Positions 16,693 to 25,248 of a stretch of 46,330 nucleotides of DNA are shown here, piece by piece. The position numbers were made by a program, and so were the translations under genes. Within the stretch, counting starts at the first letter, position 1, and every line of letters begins with the position of its first letter. The notes below the pieces were generated by a model. The model did no database searches. It was not told the origin of the DNA and saw only the letters and a list, made by a program, of their open reading frames with translations. Source of the stretch: Patescibacteria group bacterium (lineage in GTDB: Bacteria; Patescibacteriota; Patescibacteriia; Veblenbacterales; UBA10138). Location of the stretch: assembly GCA_018817715.1 (NCBI GenBank), contig JAHITT010000002.1, forward strand, positions 1 through 46,330. Direction: 5' to 3'.

Positions 16693-16770
16693 TGGTTAAT
16701 AGCTAGTAGTTAATAGTAACAATAGCCTTAGCTATAAGCTTACATCATTAACTAGTAGCTATTTATTAAT
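16693..16770. repeat. imperfect long palindrome downstream of the DHH gene
   Basis: TTAATAGCTAGTAGTTAAT and ATTAACTAGTAGCTATT are near reverse complements about 35 nt apart. The position is 3' of the minus-strand DHH gene, so a terminator or transcript-end structure is the simplest reading. Confidence 0.4.
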
Positions 16771-16798
16771 AGCATTGGCTATTTTAGCATTAGTTAAA

Positions 16799-17941
16799 CT
16801 AGCTCTCAAGGGGTTTAAGAACAGATTTAATATGTTCAATGATTTTTTTTTCCGCAGTCACTACGGTTTCATTAATAAAAGCGGTAGCCCGATGCCGGTC
16901 ACCTTGGGGATTAAAAGGTTTGAGTAAATCTAAAGCATAATGACCACTGCCACCGTAGAGGAATATTTCTGTTTTGTTAGGTGTCATTTCATAAAGCAAA
17001 ATAACAGTGCCAGCTTCTGGTGAATTAATTAATAGTTCTTCTATAACACTGGGTAAGTCTTGGCTTCCGGCACCGGCTTTAACAAAATCATCCGGTTGCA
17101 AAAGCGACCAAACGAGCTTGCGTTGAGGGTCATTTTTTAATCTAGCCAAAACCCGTCCCCAGAGTTTAAGAGTATTAAGTTGTTTGGTGCGGTAAAGGTG
17201 AGTAACCACTTCTTCTCGCCTGGCACCCAGATTGATTAATTGCGCGGCGGCACCTAGGGAAGTCGGTGTTACTTTGGGTGAGGAGAAACTTTTGGTCGCG
17301 GCTGTTAAACCGGTAAACAAGCAGGTGGCTATATCATTGTCCAACAATGTGGAATCTATTTTTTGTATTATTTCAAAAATTATCTCGGCCGTGGAAGAAG
17401 CATTGAAATTAACCAGATTTATTTGGCCGTATTGTTCGTTAGCTGGATTGTGATCAAAATTTATTATATTAGTATTAAAAAAGAAATCGGTATTTTGTAA
17501 ATAAAGTTCACCCAAACTATTTAAGTCTGGGGTATTTAAAGTAATAATTAAATCATACAAAAAATCAGATGAGCGGGTGGTAACTTGGCGAATATTAAAA
17601 CTGCCTTGTTTGGGTGTTAAATAAATATTAAGTTTATCCTTATCCACACTGTAACTGACATTGTTTAGTTGATTTTGGCTAATATCTACAGAAACAATAA
17701 ATTTTCTTAAGCTGTTTATTTGATTGTTTATTACTTTAGCTTGAGGTAAAAAACGGAAAGTTCCTGGTAAAGTAAAATCGGTTGATACTATATCAACGCG
17801 TTTATTCTTTTTTTGTAGCATTAAATATAAAGCCAAGGCGGTCGCTATAGCATCGCCGTCTTGTCGATTAGGGAAGGTTATTAAAATGTGGTTGCTACGG
17901 TTAAGAATGTCCCGTATTTGTTCGTATTCAGTTAAGGCCAT
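16799..17941 (-). CDS. degenerate DHH/DHHA1-family protein (NrnA-like paralogue)
   Basis: This 380-aa protein has the DHH-DHHA1 layout of NrnA/RecJ-type phosphoesterases, but catalytic motifs are eroded. Motif I keeps QDGDAIATALAL (about 22-33), motif II keeps SVDIS, motif III reads FDHNPANE where DHH is expected (His to Asn), motif IV reads LTAATKSF where TDT is expected, and the DHHA1 end has GGSGHYALDLL instead of GGGGH. It probably binds nucleotides or RNA rather than cleaving them, or acts weakly. It is divergent from infB and shares ancestry with the intact NrnA at 20478. TTGACA (17990-17985) may be its promoter. Confidence 0.75.
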   Translation of the reverse strand: MALTEYEQIRDILNRSNHILITFPNRQDGDAIATALALYLMLQKKNKRVDIVSTDFTLPGTFRFLPQAKVINNQINSLRKFIVSVDISQNQLNNVSYSVDKDKLNIYLTPKQGSFNIRQVTTRSSDFLYDLIITLNTPDLNSLGELYLQNTDFFFNTNIINFDHNPANEQYGQINLVNFNASSTAEIIFEIIQKIDSTLLDNDIATCLFTGLTAATKSFSSPKVTPTSLGAAAQLINLGARREEVVTHLYRTKQLNTLKLWGRVLARLKNDPQRKLVWSLLQPDDFVKAGAGSQDLPSVIEELLINSPEAGTVILLYEMTPNKTEIFLYGGSGHYALDLLKPFNPQGDRHRATAFINETVVTAEKKIIEHIKSVLKPLES

Positions 17942-17961
17942 ATATTAAAAATAATCGTCTT

Positions 17962-17990
17962 ACCTTACCTAGAAAGGCATTTTTTGTCAA
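17962..17990 (-). promoter_or_regulatory. possible promoter for the DHH paralogue
   Basis: Minus strand: TTGACA (17990-17985), 17-nt spacer, weak -10 TAAGGT (17967-17962). The -35 is perfect; the -10 is poor. Confidence 0.4.
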
Positions 17991-18007
17991 GATTCTTTAA
18001 TAACTGA

Positions 18008-18036
18008 TTGACAAAAGCCTTAAAAATCGGTAAATT
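18008..18036 (+). promoter_or_regulatory. sigma70-type promoter for infB-rbfA-nrnA
   Basis: TTGACA (18008-18013), 17-nt spacer, TAAATT (18031-18036). The infB start is at 18082, giving a leader of about 39 nt. Confidence 0.6.
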
Positions 18037-18081
18037 TAATAAAGTCTTGTTGTTGTTTAATTATATAAAATACTGCTAAAC

Positions 18082-20094
18082 ATGAATATTACTGAGCTGG
18101 CTAGAAGGTTAAAAGTGCCGACCCAACAGTTAAAAGACGAGTTGCCTCGTTTAGGTTTTGATATTGGACAACGGGCTATAAAAATAGATGACGCGGTAGC
18201 TGGGAAGGTAATTAAGTTATGGCAAAATCGACGGCAGGCTGTTCAAGAGGATAAATATGTAGTAATAGAAAAGCGATTAAATAAAACTGAAGATGATTCT
18301 AAAAAAAGAGAAGTACTAATTCCCTCTAGAATAAGCCCGCGGGATTTTGCCGCTCTTTTAAAACTGCCGGTCACTTCGGTGATGGCGGAACTTTTTAAGA
18401 ATGGTGTAATGGCTTCTATTAATGAAGTTATAGATTTTGAGACAGCTTCAATTATTGCTCAGGACTTGGGCTATGTTACTACGCAGGCTACAGAACAAGA
18501 AACCACAGGACAAGAAGAAACAGAATCAGCCAATTTAAAAGAGCTTATTAAAGATGACAAGGAGACTGATTTAGAGCCTCGGCCACCAGTAGTGGTAGTA
18601 ATGGGGCATGTTGATCATGGTAAGACTACTTTATTAGATGCTATTCGTTCGGCCAATGTGGCGGCCTACGAAAGCGGTGCGATTACTCAACATATTGGTG
18701 CTTATCAAGTAGAGGCTAAAGGAAGGAAGATTACTTTTCTGGATACACCAGGTCATGAAGCTTTTTCTTCTATGCGCGCCCGCGGTGGTCGTTTAGCGGA
18801 TGTGGCTATTATTGTAGTGGCGGCTGATGATGGTTTACAGCCACAAACTTTGGAGGCCATTGAAATAGCTCAGAAGGAGAAGCTGCCTTTTTTGGTAGCC
18901 ATAAATAAAATTGATCGAGAAACAGCTGATATAGAAAGAGTTAAAAAATCTTTGTCGGAAGTTAATTTATTGCCTGAAGATTGGGGTGGTAAAACTATTT
19001 GTGTGCCAATTTCCGCTAAAAAGAATGAGGGTATTACCGAAGTATTGGATATGGTTTTGCTTTTGGCTGATTTAGAAAAACTACAAGCTAATCCCAATCG
19101 TTTGGCTGTTGGTACGGTTATTGAGGCTAAATTAGATAAAGGTGAAGGACCAGTGGCGACTGTTTTAGTTAGGACCGGTACTTTAAAAATTGGCGATTTA
19201 TTGATAGTCGGAGCTATTGGGGGCAAGGTGAAAGGCATGAGAGATTTTACCGGACAGGTGGTAAAAATAGCTACTCCAGCTATGCCAGTACGTATTTTGG
19301 GTTTAAAACAAACACCTCAGGCTGGTGATATATTTAAGGTAGTGGATAATGAGGAGGAAGTACGAGCAGTTCTTCGTAAAGCACCTCGTTTTCAGCGAAG
19401 TCCCCAGGTCAATGATAAACAGGCAGTGGTTGTGACGGAAGAGGAAAAAGAAGCGGACCAAAGTATTAGTGTGAATATTATACTAAAAACCGATGTTTTA
19501 GGTTCACGGGAAGCTTTACTTGGTTCCTTGTCAGAGTTATCTAATGATGAAGTTAAGGTTAAGGTAATAAAGACAGCTTTAGGTAGTATTAGTGAAGCCG
19601 ATATTATACAAGCGGAAGGTAGTCGGGCTATTGTGATGGGTTTTAATGTGCCCTTACAGCCAGCTGCTCAAAATTTAGCCCGGACAAAAAAAGTTTTTGT
19701 TCAGACCTATAAGGTTATTTATGATTTATTGGATGAGGTTAAAAAACAATTGAATGCTTTATTAAAACCAGAATTGGTTAGGCATCAATTGGGAGTGGTT
19801 GAAGTAATTAAAATTTTTAGGCAAACTAAATCGGAACAAATTATTGGCGTGCGGGTAGTGGAAGGTACGGTTAGGGCTAAAACTAAAATTCATCTTTTAC
19901 GTAATAGTCAGCCAGTTGTTGGTACTTGGGATTTGCAAGAAGTTAGATTAGGTAAAGAAATGGTTGGTGAAGTTGGCCAGGGAGGGGAATGTGGTTTAAG
20001 TTTGAAAGGCAGAGTACCTTTGTTGGTTAATGATCGTTTGGAAATATATCATGAAGAAATTAGACAGCGCGTTATTGGGCGCCAAACAAGTTAA
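18082..20094 (+). CDS. infB: translation initiation factor IF-2
   Basis: This 670-aa GTPase recruits fMet-tRNA to the 30S subunit. An N-terminal IF2_N helix-turn module (NITELARRLKVPTQQLKDEL, 2-21) and a second similar module (about 90-130) precede the G domain: G1 GHVDHGKTT (175-183), G3 DTPGHEAF, G4 NKID and G5 SAK. Domains II, III and the C-terminal fMet-tRNA-binding part follow, ending in YHEEIRQRVIGRQTS. It is shorter than E. coli IF-2 (890 aa) because the N-terminal linker is reduced. It opens the canonical infB-rbfA-nrnA operon and its 3' end overlaps rbfA. Confidence 0.97.
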   Translation: MNITELARRLKVPTQQLKDELPRLGFDIGQRAIKIDDAVAGKVIKLWQNRRQAVQEDKYVVIEKRLNKTEDDSKKREVLIPSRISPRDFAALLKLPVTSVMAELFKNGVMASINEVIDFETASIIAQDLGYVTTQATEQETTGQEETESANLKELIKDDKETDLEPRPPVVVVMGHVDHGKTTLLDAIRSANVAAYESGAITQHIGAYQVEAKGRKITFLDTPGHEAFSSMRARGGRLADVAIIVVAADDGLQPQTLEAIEIAQKEKLPFLVAINKIDRETADIERVKKSLSEVNLLPEDWGGKTICVPISAKKNEGITEVLDMVLLLADLEKLQANPNRLAVGTVIEAKLDKGEGPVATVLVRTGTLKIGDLLIVGAIGGKVKGMRDFTGQVVKIATPAMPVRILGLKQTPQAGDIFKVVDNEEEVRAVLRKAPRFQRSPQVNDKQAVVVTEEEKEADQSISVNIILKTDVLGSREALLGSLSELSNDEVKVKVIKTALGSISEADIIQAEGSRAIVMGFNVPLQPAAQNLARTKKVFVQTYKVIYDLLDEVKKQLNALLKPELVRHQLGVVEVIKIFRQTKSEQIIGVRVVEGTVRAKTKIHLLRNSQPVVGTWDLQEVRLGKEMVGEVGQGGECGLSLKGRVPLLVNDRLEIYHEEIRQRVIGRQTS

Positions 20095-20431
20095 AACACC
20101 TAACCGGCGTTTGTTGCGTTTAGCTAGTGTTATTAGACAGCATTTAGCTAACATTATCAGTCGGGAATTGGAAATTCCCCGGCGAACTTTGTTAACCATT
20201 TCTACAGTAGAAGTTTTAGCCGATTATAGCGCGGTAAAAATTGGTTTAGTTGTTTGGCCAACGGATCAGCAGGAAGTTGTTATGGTTATTTTAAATAATA
20301 ATCTTAAACGACTGCAGATGTTATTGGCGCAAAAACTGACGATGTATCGGGTGCCTCGTTTACAGGTTAGTTTGGATGAGTCGGCTAACAAAGCCGCTCG
20401 CTTAGAGGGCTTGCTTGACAGTTTGGAGTAA
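20051..20431 (+). CDS. rbfA: ribosome-binding factor A
   Basis: RbfA is a KH-like 30S maturation factor. The protein shows NRRLLRLASVIRQHLANIISRELEIPR near the N-terminus and LTISTVEVLADYSAVKIGLVVWP (beta strands with the conserved V-x2-S-x-D-x-x-x-A pattern). I prefer the ATG at 20051 (126 aa), which overlaps infB by 44 nt; an in-frame start at 20030 would add MIVWKYI with no homology value. Coupling to infB translation is likely. Confidence 0.85.
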   Translation: MKKLDSALLGAKQVKTPNRRLLRLASVIRQHLANIISRELEIPRRTLLTISTVEVLADYSAVKIGLVVWPTDQQEVVMVILNNNLKRLQMLLAQKLTMYRVPRLQVSLDESANKAARLEGLLDSLE

Positions 20432-20477
20432 TAAGTAATAGTATGCCAAGTCCTTCTTAAGTTTAAGGGCTTGATTT

Positions 20478-21443
20478 ATGATAGATGAAAATTTATTAAA
20501 CCGTTTAACTGCTTTGGTAACTAGCGCCGATCGGATACTGGTAGCTGGCCATAAAAATTGTGGTGATGCTTCTGGTGCTGTGACAGCCTGCCAAACAATT
20601 TTAGAAGAGCAAGGTAAAAAAGTTACAACCTTTTTGCCGGCTGTTGTGCCGAAAGTTTTTGCTTATTTAAAAAATAGTGAACGAGTTATGACGGATCCCA
20701 ATAAAATTAATTGGCAGGACTATGATTTATTTTTATGTTTGGATTCGGCTGAGCCTAATTTAACTGGTTTGGGTGACCGCTGGGCGGATAAACCGGAAGA
20801 ATTATTGGTGGTAAATTTTGACCACCATTTAACTAATCCAGAATATGGTGATGTGAATATAGTAGATAAATCGGCGGCCGCCACCTGTTCCATGTTGGTG
20901 GAATGGTTTTTATTAGCTGGTTATCGAATAAGTCCGGCGGTAGCCACGTCTTTATTAAATGGTATTTTGACTGATACGGGTTCTTTTTGTAATCCAGCTA
21001 CCAATCAATCATCTTTAAGCCAAGCTGGTGAGTTATTGAGACTGGGAGCTAATGTTAACAGATTTTTTTCTGAAGTTATTAGAAGTAAAACTTTATCAGA
21101 ATTAAAAATTTGGGGTAAAGCCTTGGAAAGGCTGCAGACCAATGATCAGTTAGGTTTGGTAACTACCATAATTACTCAGCAGGATTTAATTGAAACCGGT
21201 TTGACTGGTGAGGCAGTTGAGGGTTTGGCTAATTTTTTAAATGATTTATCGGGTGTTAAGATAGTTTTAGTCTTAAAAGAACAGTCTGAGGGTACGATTA
21301 AGGGGAGTTTTAGAACAACTCGTGATGACATAGACGTTTCTTTATTAGCTAGAGCTTTGGGTGGAGGTGGGCATAAAAAAGCTGCTGGTTTTACAGTGGC
21401 AGGTCAATTAATTCAGGGTTTAGGTAATTGGCAGATTAAATAA
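20478..21443 (+). CDS. nrnA: NrnA-type bifunctional oligoribonuclease / PAP phosphatase
   Basis: This 321-aa DHH-DHHA1 protein degrades short RNA oligonucleotides and dephosphorylates pAp. Visible motifs: GHKNCGDASGAV (motif I), LCLDSAEP (II), NFDHHLTNPEYG (III, the DHH motif), GILTDTGSF (IV) and the C-terminal DHHA1 RALGGGGHKKAAGF. All the metal-binding acids are present, in contrast to the paralogue at 16799. Its place after infB-rbfA is a common bacterial arrangement. Confidence 0.9.
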   Translation: MIDENLLNRLTALVTSADRILVAGHKNCGDASGAVTACQTILEEQGKKVTTFLPAVVPKVFAYLKNSERVMTDPNKINWQDYDLFLCLDSAEPNLTGLGDRWADKPEELLVVNFDHHLTNPEYGDVNIVDKSAAATCSMLVEWFLLAGYRISPAVATSLLNGILTDTGSFCNPATNQSSLSQAGELLRLGANVNRFFSEVIRSKTLSELKIWGKALERLQTNDQLGLVTTIITQQDLIETGLTGEAVEGLANFLNDLSGVKIVLVLKEQSEGTIKGSFRTTRDDIDVSLLARALGGGGHKKAAGFTVAGQLIQGLGNWQIK

Positions 21444-21458
21444 TTTGTAGTTTTGTTT

Positions 21459-21486
21459 TTGAAAGATTTTTAAAAAATGTTATAAT
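21459..21486 (+). promoter_or_regulatory. sigma70-type promoter for clpP (leaderless)
   Basis: TTGAAA (21459-21464), 16-nt spacer, perfect TATAAT (21481-21486). Initiation about 7 nt further would fall at about 21493, one or two bases before the first ATG (21495). Confidence 0.7.
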
Positions 21487-21494
21487 CTTAATAT

Positions 21495-22094
21495 ATGTCC
21501 AATAAAAATATGAATTTAATACCTATGGTTGTGGAAAAATCGCAGTTTGGCGAACGGGCTTATGATATTTACTCTAGGCTCCTTAAGGAGAGAATAATTT
21601 TTATTGGTGATCCGATTACTGACGATTTAGCCAATGCTATTATTGCTCAGCTGCTTTTTTTAGATAGCCAAGACCAGAAAGCTGATATTAAGCTTTACAT
21701 TAATACACCAGGCGGTTTGGTGACCAGCGGTTTGGCCATTTACGACACTATGCAACATGTTAAATGTGAAGTAACGACTATTTGTGTTGGTATGGCTGCT
21801 TCCATGGGCGCAGTGTTATTATCGGCCGGTAACAAAGGTAAGAGATTTATTCTACCCAATGCTGAAGTGATGATTCACCAAATTATGGGTGGGGCGGAAG
21901 GTCAGGCTACTGATATTAAAATTAGGGCAGAGCATATTTTACGCTTAAAGGATCGTTTAAACAAAATTTTAGCCAAACATACAGGTCAAGATTTGGGAAA
22001 AATAGAAAAAGATTCTGATCGTGATTATTTTATGACCGCCGAAGAGGCTTTGAAGTACGGTATCGTGGATAAGGTTATTAAACCAGCTCGTTAA
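21495..22094 (+). CDS. clpP: ATP-dependent Clp protease proteolytic subunit
   Basis: This 199-aa serine protease forms the tetradecameric chamber fed by ClpX-type ATPases. The catalytic triad is Ser103 in [14 protein letters not shown], His128 in VMIHQI and Asp173 in EKDSDRD. The handle and head match closely ([19 protein letters not shown]). An alternative start at Met6 (21510) would give [11 protein letters not shown], the usual Firmicutes N-terminus. With the promoter ending at 21486, the first ATG would be leaderless and the second would have a leader of about 17 nt without Shine-Dalgarno. Confidence 0.97.
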   Translation: MSNKNMNLIPMVVEKSQFGERAYDIYSRLLKERIIFIGDPITDDLANAIIAQLLFLDSQDQKADIKLYINTPGGLVTSGLAIYDTMQHVKCEVTTICVGMAASMGAVLLSAGNKGKRFILPNAEVMIHQIMGGAEGQATDIKIRAEHILRLKDRLNKILAKHTGQDLGKIEKDSDRDYFMTAEEALKYGIVDKVIKPAR

Positions 22095-22113
22095 TTGTAA
22101 GTAGTTATTTTTT

Positions 22114-22139
22114 AAAACCCCAAATTAAGGGGTTTTTTT
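22114..22139 (+). terminator. terminator after clpP
   Basis: AAAACCCC (22114-22121) pairs with GGGGTTTT and runs into seven T. Confidence 0.85.
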
Positions 22140-22143
22140 GGAC

Positions 22144-22172
22144 TTGATTTTGACTTTAATTTAGGGTATAGT
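22144..22172 (+). promoter_or_regulatory. sigma70-type promoter for rny
   Basis: TTGATT (22144-22149), 17-nt spacer, TATAGT (22167-22172). It implies a leader of nearly 290 nt before the rny ATG. Confidence 0.55.
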
Positions 22173-22179
22173 GAAAAAG

Positions 22180-22463
22180 CTGATATTTAACTTACAAGTC
22201 TTTTCAGAATTGATTAGCAAGGAGTTTTGGTGGCCTTATTGTGGAATGTTATAAGAATGAAGTTATAGCTATCGGTTTTAGTAGTACATTTATTAAACCA
22301 ATGGTAATTAAACCAGTAGTTATTAAGAGTGATCTAATAAAGTAAACCGGTCTATAAAATATAGACGGGTGCTGGTTTAAGGTAACTTCAATTTAATATT
22401 AGTAAGGCCGGATTATCCTTGGTAGTCGCCAATCGGAAGCGATTTGTGATATAAGGATTTTTT
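22180..22463 (+). promoter_or_regulatory. long structured leader of rny
   Basis: The 284 nt between the promoter and rny hold no real gene. Seen in it: AAGGAG (22219-22224) ahead of a 12-codon ORF starting GTG at 22230 and ending TAG at 22268; a strong hairpin GTCTATA-aaa-TATAGAC nested inside AAACCGG...GGTTT (about 22345-22380); and TCGC...GCGA near 22427-22443. This could be an attenuating or RNase Y-autoregulated 5' UTR. No known riboswitch class is recognised. Confidence 0.4.
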
Positions 22464-23987
22464 ATGTCTAGTTTAGTTTATTTATTTATTTTGCTGGCTT
22501 TAGCCGCCGGTTTGTTTTTGGGTTATTTGTTAAGGCGTTTATTGTCGGTCCGTTCTAAAGATGCGGCCGAGGTAGAGGTTAACAATATTATTAGTAGTGC
22601 CAAGAATCAAGAAAAAGATATATTACTGCAAGCTAAAGAGAAGGCTATTAAAGTTATTGAGGATGCCAAACAGGAAGAGTCGGCCCGTCGGCGGGAGATT
22701 CAGCATTTGCAGGACAGATTGGAAAAAAGAGAGGCAACTTTTGATAGCAAGTTTTTGGAATTAGAGAATCAAAAACAAAAAACCGAAGAAGAGAGGTTAA
22801 AATTCGAGGCAGCTCGTGAGGAAATAAAAAAAGTTAGAGAAGAACAGTTTCAAAAATTAGAAAAAATAGCTACCTTAACCAGGGAAGAGGCGCAAAAAGT
22901 TTTATTTGATAATGTCGAGGAAAGAATAAAGGATGAATTAGCGGTTCGGATCCGTAAGTTAGAGGATGTTTCTAATCACGAAGTAGAAAAAAAGGCTAAG
23001 TCGATTATTGCCACAGCCATGGAAAGAGTAGCTTCTTCTCATGTGGTAGAAACAACTACCACGGTGGTGGATTTACCTAATGATGATATGAAGGGGCGAA
23101 TTATTGGTAAGGAAGGTCGCAATATTAAAGCTATTGAACAGTTAACCGGTGTGGAAATAATAGTTGATGAAACGCCGGGTACTATTGTTTTGTCTGGTTT
23201 TAATCCGATTAGACGGCACGTGGCTTGTAAGGCTTTGCAGGCTTTAATTGCTGATGGTCGTATTCATCCAGGAAGAATAGAGGAATCAATTGATAAGGCT
23301 AAGAGGGAAATTAGCGAAGATATAAGACGGGCCGGTGAAGAGGCGGCTTATGAGGTTGGCGTGGCTGGTTTGGATCCCAAATTAATTCAATTGCTTGGTC
23401 GCTTGAAATTTAGAACTAGTTATGGACAAAATGTTTTACAGCATTCCAAAGAGGTAGCTCTTTTATCTAAATTATTGGCTGAAGAATTAGGGGCTAACGT
23501 AACGGTGGCCACTAAAGGTGGTTTACTGCACGACATTGGTAAAGCAGTTGATCATGAAATTCAAGGTTCTCATCCAGAAATTGGTTATGACATAATGAAG
23601 AAATTTGGTTTGCCGGAGGAGGTTTCTTATTTAGCTATTGCTCATCATGAAGATTCGCCACACACTTTGGAAGGTATTATTACTAAGGTGGCGGACGCCA
23701 TTTCGGGAGCTAGGCCGGGAGCCAGAAAAGATACTTATGAAAATTATTTACAACGTTTACAGGAATTAGAAAACGTGGCTACTGGGTTTTCCGGTGTCGA
23801 TAAGGCTTATGCCATTCAGGCTGGTCGAGAAGTCAGGGTATTTGTTCAGCCAGAAGCTTTGGATGATTATGCCGCTATTAAGTTAGCTCGAGATATTGCT
23901 GATAAAATAGAACAGGAACTTAAATATCCAGGGGAAATAAAAGTCAATGTTATTAGGGAAACTCGAGTAGTGGAATACGCTAGATAA
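22464..23987 (+). CDS. rny: ribonuclease Y
   Basis: This 507-aa membrane-anchored endoribonuclease initiates mRNA decay. Order of parts: N-terminal TM helix (LVYLFILLALAAGLFLGYLL, 4-23), a long charged coiled coil (about 35-185), a KH domain (GRIIGKEGRNIKAIEQLTGVE, about 211-231) and an HD domain with LLHDIGKAVDHE (about 353-364) and AIAHHED. Length and layout match B. subtilis RNase Y (520 aa). ymdB follows within 20 nt, as in many bacteria. Confidence 0.97.
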   Translation: MSSLVYLFILLALAAGLFLGYLLRRLLSVRSKDAAEVEVNNIISSAKNQEKDILLQAKEKAIKVIEDAKQEESARRREIQHLQDRLEKREATFDSKFLELENQKQKTEEERLKFEAAREEIKKVREEQFQKLEKIATLTREEAQKVLFDNVEERIKDELAVRIRKLEDVSNHEVEKKAKSIIATAMERVASSHVVETTTTVVDLPNDDMKGRIIGKEGRNIKAIEQLTGVEIIVDETPGTIVLSGFNPIRRHVACKALQALIADGRIHPGRIEESIDKAKREISEDIRRAGEEAAYEVGVAGLDPKLIQLLGRLKFRTSYGQNVLQHSKEVALLSKLLAEELGANVTVATKGGLLHDIGKAVDHEIQGSHPEIGYDIMKKFGLPEEVSYLAIAHHEDSPHTLEGIITKVADAISGARPGARKDTYENYLQRLQELENVATGFSGVDKAYAIQAGREVRVFVQPEALDDYAAIKLARDIADKIEQELKYPGEIKVNVIRETRVVEYAR

Positions 23988-24006
23988 GTTTTTGGATCTT
24001 GGTTTT

Positions 24007-24807
24007 ATGAAATTACTTTTTATTGGTGATATTGTTGGTCGAGCTGGTCGGCAAGCTTTAGCCAAAGTTTTACCTGATTGGCGCAGGGAATATCAACCGG
24101 ATTTAATAATAGCTAATGTTGATAATTTGGCTCATGGTCGAGGGGTAACTAAGAAGACTTTGGCTGAGTTAGCTTCTTTATCGATAGATGTTTTTACGGG
24201 AGGTGATCATGTTTTTGATACACCCGAGGCTATTGAGTTACTGCAAAATAGTAACAATTTTTTATTACGTCCTTTAAATTACCATCCAGATCAACCAGGC
24301 CGGGGAGCTATGAGAGTCAAAGTAGGTAGTCGAGAAATTTTAATTGTTCATTTGTTAGGGCAGGTTTTTATGGACGATCAAGTGGCTTCGCCCTTTAAAA
24401 CAATTGATGAGTTTTTAAAAAAAGAATTATTACAAGCTCCAGTTAATGGTATCGTGATTGATTTTCATGCGGAAGCCACTAGCGAGAAAGTAGCTTTAGG
24501 GTGGTATTTGGCTGGACAAGTTACAGCCGTGTTAGGTAGTCATACTCATGTTATGACAGCTGATGAAAGAATTTTACCAGGCGGTACGGCTTATTTAACT
24601 GATATTGGTATGACTGGCGCTATAGATGGGGTAATTGGAGTTAAGAAAGAAGGTAGTTTACAAAGATTTTTAACTGCTTTGCCCCACCGATTGGAGCCTT
24701 TAGAAAATGGCCAGACTCAAGTAGCAGCTGTTTTGGTTACTTTTTCCCCACTTAACGGTCAGGCTGAGGCTATTAGTCGTTTGAGTAAAATAGTGGCTAT
24801 TGATTAG
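24007..24807 (+). CDS. ymdB: YmdB-like calcineurin-type metallophosphoesterase
   Basis: From the ATG at 24007 (266 aa). Motifs: FIGDIVGRAG (metal-binding Asp), NVDNLAHGRG (Asp where YmdB has Glu in GENAAGG), TGGDHVFD (Asp where Asn is usual), IDFHAEATSEK, GSHTHVMTADERIL and TDIGMTG. YmdB hydrolyses 2',3'-cyclic nucleotides and is linked to RNase Y and biofilm switching in Bacillus. An upstream TTG in frame (23992) would add five residues; the ATG is preferred. Two conserved ligand positions are altered, which may shift metal preference. Confidence 0.9.
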   Translation: MKLLFIGDIVGRAGRQALAKVLPDWRREYQPDLIIANVDNLAHGRGVTKKTLAELASLSIDVFTGGDHVFDTPEAIELLQNSNNFLLRPLNYHPDQPGRGAMRVKVGSREILIVHLLGQVFMDDQVASPFKTIDEFLKKELLQAPVNGIVIDFHAEATSEKVALGWYLAGQVTAVLGSHTHVMTADERILPGGTAYLTDIGMTGAIDGVIGVKKEGSLQRFLTALPHRLEPLENGQTQVAAVLVTFSPLNGQAEAISRLSKIVAID

Positions 24808-24885
24808 CTTTTGTGGTAAAATTACTATAGTTAGCGGTTTTAAGCTAAATCTACGCTAAAGTTTTAAAGGAAAGGGGGTGACACC

Positions 24886-25164
24886 ATGAATAAAGCGGAA
24901 CTAGCCGAGAAAATAGCAGCTAAGGTTCAGCTTAGTAAAAAGCAAGCTGAAGAAACTTTGGAGGCTATGGTGGAGATTATTATCAATACCTTAAAATCCG
25001 GCAGCGAAGTGACGATTACGGGTTTTGGCAGTTTTTCTGCTCGGCAGCGTGCCGCCCGCATGGGCGTCAATCCTCAGAATCCGGGAGAAAAGATGCATAT
25101 TCCAGCTGTTATTGTGCCTAAGTTTAAGGCCGGTAAAAGCCTGAAGGATGCGCTAAAATCGTAA
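24886..25164 (+). CDS. HU-family DNA-binding protein
   Basis: This 92-aa histone-like protein matches HU/IHF throughout: MNKAELAEKIAAKVQLSKKQAEETLEAM helix pair, ITGFGSFSARQRAARMGVNPQNPGEKMHIPA (beta arm) and PKFKAGKSLKDAL. It has a strong Shine-Dalgarno (GGGGGTGA, 5 nt before the ATG), which together with its own terminator suggests high monocistronic expression. Confidence 0.95.
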   Translation: MNKAELAEKIAAKVQLSKKQAEETLEAMVEIIINTLKSGSEVTITGFGSFSARQRAARMGVNPQNPGEKMHIPAVIVPKFKAGKSLKDALKS

Positions 25165-25177
25165 ATCATTTTGTTCT

Positions 25178-25210
25178 AAAAATACCCTACTTTTTGGTAG
25201 GGTATTTTTA
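25178..25210 (+). terminator. terminator after the HU gene
   Basis: AAAAATACCCTAC pairs with GTAGGGTATTTTT; symmetrical and strong. Confidence 0.85.
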
Positions 25211-25214
25211 TTTA

Positions 25215-25242
25215 TTGACTTTAAGTTTGATTGGATTAAGAT
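25215..25242 (+). promoter_or_regulatory. promoter of the valS T-box transcript
   Basis: TTGACT (25215-25220), 16-nt spacer, TAAGAT (25237-25242), immediately after the HU terminator and at the head of the T-box leader. Confidence 0.55.
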
Positions 25243-25248
25243 AAAGGT

